Shown here: positions 61,626 to 64,000 of the stretch, one piece after another | Position numbering within the stretch: position 1 is the stretch's first letter | Layout: the number at the start of each line of letters is the position of its first letter | NCBI GenBank assembly: GCA_964629885.1 | Contig: CAZVRJ010000008.1 | Span: 11,854 to 75,853, forward strand | Length of the DNA: 64,000 nucleotides | Origin: CAYWCV01 sp964629885 | GTDB lineage: Bacteria > Bacteroidota > Rhodothermia > Balneolales > CAYWCV01 | Direction: 5' to 3' | The notes under the pieces: generated by a model | The model's input: only the letters and a program-made list of their open reading frames with translations | The model's database searches: none | What the model was told of the DNA's origin: nothing | Position numbers and translations under genes: made by a program

Positions 61626-63977
61626 TTAAGCACTTAGCGGAATTCGTACCGTCAGTTTTTCGTGTGCTTTGAGTTGAATGACCCTATGTCTCCCATCGGC
61701 AATTTTGACAGTGAGGGTTCTGTTCTTGCCTAATGCCTCCTCTACCTCGAATTCCAGACTGTTACCGATCGTCCTTGCTGGTGATGTAAGCACGCCGTCG
61801 ATTCCAAATGCGTGTCCACGACGGGCATCGACATAAACGTGACCAAAATGTTGAATGATGTACGCTGCCGAAGATAGGGCTCCTGCCTCACCCCATCCAG
61901 AATCTGAGCGACCAGATGTGCCATTGGCTCCACTGTGTGCGAGGCTCTCGGGTGAGAGTCCCGGCGGATATGCGTTACAGGTATAAGGACTAATCTCACA
62001 GTTTTCAGGGATGGCAAACAATGCGAACGATGCTCGCAGTGCGGCGATGCCCCTATGCATGAGGTTGGGATCTCCTATTGCCTCATAGGCCCGCATATAC
62101 ATGGGTGCGAAGACGGCCTGGCGAGAGTCGTTCCATTCGCCATCGGTGTTCATTACGCCGAATCCACCGAAAGCGTATAGGCTGAGGAAGTTCGGATTCC
62201 AAACCTGCTGGTAGAGATTGAGTACTTCAATTGTTTCGAGCAAGGCCTCTTGGAACCGATCGTTACCGGTGAGTAACCATGCATTCCGAAACGTCTCTGC
62301 GGCCCAAAAGATGGAGTAATTGTTTTGGGGAAGCACGCCGGTGTAGGGATCGGTCATGTCGAGATCCTTCCATGAGCAGCTCCAGAAAAGCTCGAAATCG
62401 TGGTACTTCATCTTGGGCAGCACTTCACGGATCAGGAAGTCGGCGGCTTTGACGGTGGCGGCTTCATACTTTTTGTTACCGGTATCGAGTGCGAGTTCCC
62501 CGAGCAGCATAGCGGAGCCGGCAGTCTCGGCCGAGTGTTCGAGCACGATGTGTGCTGTCATTTCGCCCGTTTCGGGGTTGCGGTCGAACCAAGCAGGGAT
62601 GGATCCGTCTTCATGCTGGTGCTTGGCCAAGAAATCGGCCAATGCAATCACTTTATCTTTGGTACCCGCATCCGGAAGCAGATCGTTTTGGGTGCGGTGC
62701 ATCCAAATGGCCGTCCAAGCGGCACTTGCGGCATGGATCCTGTTTAGCCCTCCATTGAGACGTAGTGGAGAGCCGATCCACTCCCCCCTCTCGTAAAGGT
62801 AAACGGCTGGAAAGAGACCGCCCCATGAAGGGGTCATCAGGCTAAAATTGGTGATAAGTGATGCTTGGTTGGCGTATCTCGCAGAATGGCCCTCGCTGCC
62901 AAAATAAGCCAAGCCGTATGCCGATCGCTGAGCGTTGAACCATACTTGATTCCAGACCAATGCCCTTGGCAACATGAAATACGTGCCGTGATTCTCGGCA
63001 TGATAGGCGCCGGCCGCTACACCATCGATCGTGAAGTCGACGAACTGACCAATACTATCGAGGGTTGCATAAGAGGTCCTTGCATAGTCGGCGAAAGGCA
63101 GAACCTGTGGTCGCACATCGCCCAACTTGGGCTTGGCATATCGGTTCCAAAGGTGGCCGTTCACTTTGCTGAGCAGGTGTGCCCGCGTGTCGCCTGTGCC
63201 CATCAGCAGGTCGTAGGCATACGTGATGGTTCCGGGCTCGTAGGTGAACACTCTAGCAGGATCATGCCGGTAGTACACATGGAAGGTTGGATCGTGCGCC
63301 TTGAGTCCGTATCCGAATCGTGGCAGTGGGAAATCTTTGCGATTTAAGTCGAGCGCAGCCAGACGCTGGCGTGGCAGACTGGGGAGCGAGTCGAGGTCGG
63401 GAACCAAGGCCACCCACGATCCGCCAGACTCAAGTATAACTGCAGGCGATCGAAACGTGTGCTCGCCAATAATGAGATTGGGATCTGGACGCAAATTAGG
63501 TACCCATGCGAAATCGATGGATGGGGTCGGGAAGGTCCAATTATCGAAAAGGGAACCAACCACTTCGTTTCCAAGCAGGGTGATGGATGTGGCAATATGC
63601 ACAGCCTGCTGGGCTGGATTTATGGATATCTGCCGCTTAAGTGCGCGTCCGTTCAAATCGGCGCTCATTTCAACGGATAGGGCACCCGTTCTGGTGATGG
63701 TCCAGTCCACAATTCCGGATGGAACCCGTTGTTCCGGCGAAAAAGCGGTTATATCGGCCAATGCCTCGCCCGTTAGATAGGCGATCATTTGGCGGTTGTT
63801 ATTGTTGATGCCTGTGAAGACCCGTATGCCGGCATCGGGGGCAGATTTCACAATCACTTGGATGTGCCGCCAAGCAAGTGTGTCGGGCTTAGGATTCTGA
63901 CCAAAAAAAGAATAACCGGCAGGGGCCAAAGCCCCGCCGGTTATCACTGAAAGAAGAAAGCAAAGTAACGTTTTCAT
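61626..63977 (-). CDS. Secreted protein with alpha/alpha-barrel-like (six-hairpin glycosidase-like) C-terminal half
   Basis: This 783-residue exported protein starts with a signal peptide (MKTLLCFLLSVITGGALAPA). The first about 300 residues are beta-rich (VDWTITRTGALSVEMSADL), like the N-terminal sandwich of polysaccharide lyases or hydrolases. The middle and C-terminal parts (about 325-700) have paired helices with WNQVWFNAQRSAYGLAYFG, ILADFLAKHQ-like and AWFDRN motifs, as in six-hairpin barrels. It ends in a small beta domain. No named family is certain. Its ATG overlaps a TGA (ATGA), which suggests translation coupled to an upstream gene outside the window. Confidence 0.65.
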   Translation of the reverse strand: MKTLLCFLLSVITGGALAPAGYSFFGQNPKPDTLAWRHIQVIVKSAPDAGIRVFTGINNNNRQMIAYLTGEALADITAFSPEQRVPSGIVDWTITRTGALSVEMSADLNGRALKRQISINPAQQAVHIATSITLLGNEVVGSLFDNWTFPTPSIDFAWVPNLRPDPNLIIGEHTFRSPAVILESGGSWVALVPDLDSLPSLPRQRLAALDLNRKDFPLPRFGYGLKAHDPTFHVYYRHDPARVFTYEPGTITYAYDLLMGTGDTRAHLLSKVNGHLWNRYAKPKLGDVRPQVLPFADYARTSYATLDSIGQFVDFTIDGVAAGAYHAENHGTYFMLPRALVWNQVWFNAQRSAYGLAYFGSEGHSARYANQASLITNFSLMTPSWGGLFPAVYLYERGEWIGSPLRLNGGLNRIHAASAAWTAIWMHRTQNDLLPDAGTKDKVIALADFLAKHQHEDGSIPAWFDRNPETGEMTAHIVLEHSAETAGSAMLLGELALDTGNKKYEAATVKAADFLIREVLPKMKYHDFELFWSCSWKDLDMTDPYTGVLPQNNYSIFWAAETFRNAWLLTGNDRFQEALLETIEVLNLYQQVWNPNFLSLYAFGGFGVMNTDGEWNDSRQAVFAPMYMRAYEAIGDPNLMHRGIAALRASFALFAIPENCEISPYTCNAYPPGLSPESLAHSGANGTSGRSDSGWGEAGALSSAAYIIQHFGHVYVDARRGHAFGIDGVLTSPARTIGNSLEFEVEEALGKNRTLTVKIADGRHRVIQLKAHEKLTVRIPLSA

Positions 63978-64000
63978 GCGTCCTTTACGCCTGGACCTGG
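63974..64000 (-). CDS. Possible C-terminal end of the upstream gene
   Basis: Reading in from the window edge on the minus strand gives PGPGVKDA and a TGA that overlaps the next gene's ATG by four bases (ATGA). This overlap type is common in this window. Only eight codons are visible, so this is tentative. Confidence 0.3.
   Translation of the reverse strand, partial: PGPGVKDA

Noticed and set aside
1..64000. Mobile elements, prophage, tRNA or rRNA genes
   Set aside because: No transposase, integrase, phage structural gene, tRNA cloverleaf or rRNA-like stretch was seen by eye in the gaps. A covariance-model scan would be needed to exclude small RNAs.

Overview
The window looks like a chromosomal segment of a Gram-negative bacterium of the Bacteroidota/FCB group. 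A Rhodothermota-, Balneolota- or Ignavibacteria-like lineage is my best guess, not a proof. The reasons are a C-terminal type IX secretion sorting domain of the YPNPFNP type, a TonB-dependent receptor with an N-terminal carboxypeptidase-regulatory-like domain, several TAnnTTTG-like promoter boxes, LytTR and His_kinase signalling genes, and many lipoproteins. I saw no rRNA, tRNA, IS element, integrase, prophage or CRISPR array. Coding density is high and most genes are intact.

Layout. 1-2.4 kb: the start of a glycogen-binding E-set protein and ptsH-ptsI on the minus strand. 2.5-12.9 kb: gatC, then a cell-surface glycan block (YfhO-type membrane protein, two GT4 glycosyltransferases, methyltransferase, flippase, WbpD-like acetyltransferase, WbpE-like aminotransferase, FemAB/GNAT protein). 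13-14.3 kb: hisS and a two-way terminator. 14.3-19 kb: a TonB receptor divergent from an ammonium transporter. 19-27.8 kb: exported PLP enzyme, lipoprotein RidA, membrane MutS-like ATPase, YCII lipoprotein, TPR histidine kinase, VOC protein, ElbB, and a lipoprotein beta-carbonic anhydrase. 27.9-35.8 kb: a copper/heavy-metal efflux operon with a CusA-CusC fusion, CusB, and a ferric-reductase-like membrane protein. 36-45 kb: DPP IV-type peptidase, LytR/LytS pair, tandem AAA ATPase, CNNM/CorC protein, histidine kinase. 45-50.7 kb: cyclase-family lipoprotein, a four-gene operon starting with a PspA/IM30 homologue, pdxB. 50.7-55.4 kb: GH20 hexosaminidase and a cluster of unknown membrane genes. 55.7-64 kb: ferritin-like and mutarotase-like pair, a T9SS-secreted beta-propeller-like protein split by a stop codon, a MetE-C-like enzyme, and a large secreted alpha/alpha-barrel-like protein.

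The most unusual locus is 53014-55386. A lipoprotein ends in a hydrophobic domain whose six cysteines have mirror-symmetric spacing (C-x3-C-x21-C-x9-C-x21-C-x3-C). It lies among three divergent copies of an unrecognised four-helix membrane protein. I propose it as a candidate undescribed system, perhaps a membrane-active disulfide-stapled hairpin with cognate membrane proteins.

Other notable signals are: a degenerate hexamer repeat that occurs at several loci and, within one fused gene, encodes an Ala/Arg-rich tail in one orientation and a signal-peptide-like Leu/Phe helix in the other; a 16-unit heptamer array placed against a start codon; a 12-bp perfect hairpin enclosing the start codon of the GH20 gene; an in-frame TGA exactly at a conserved Trp position; a shared K-[ST]-L-G tail motif in consecutive PspA-operon proteins; and a tendency to lipidate enzymes that are usually cytoplasmic (RidA, beta-carbonic anhydrase, cyclase-family hydrolase, YCII).
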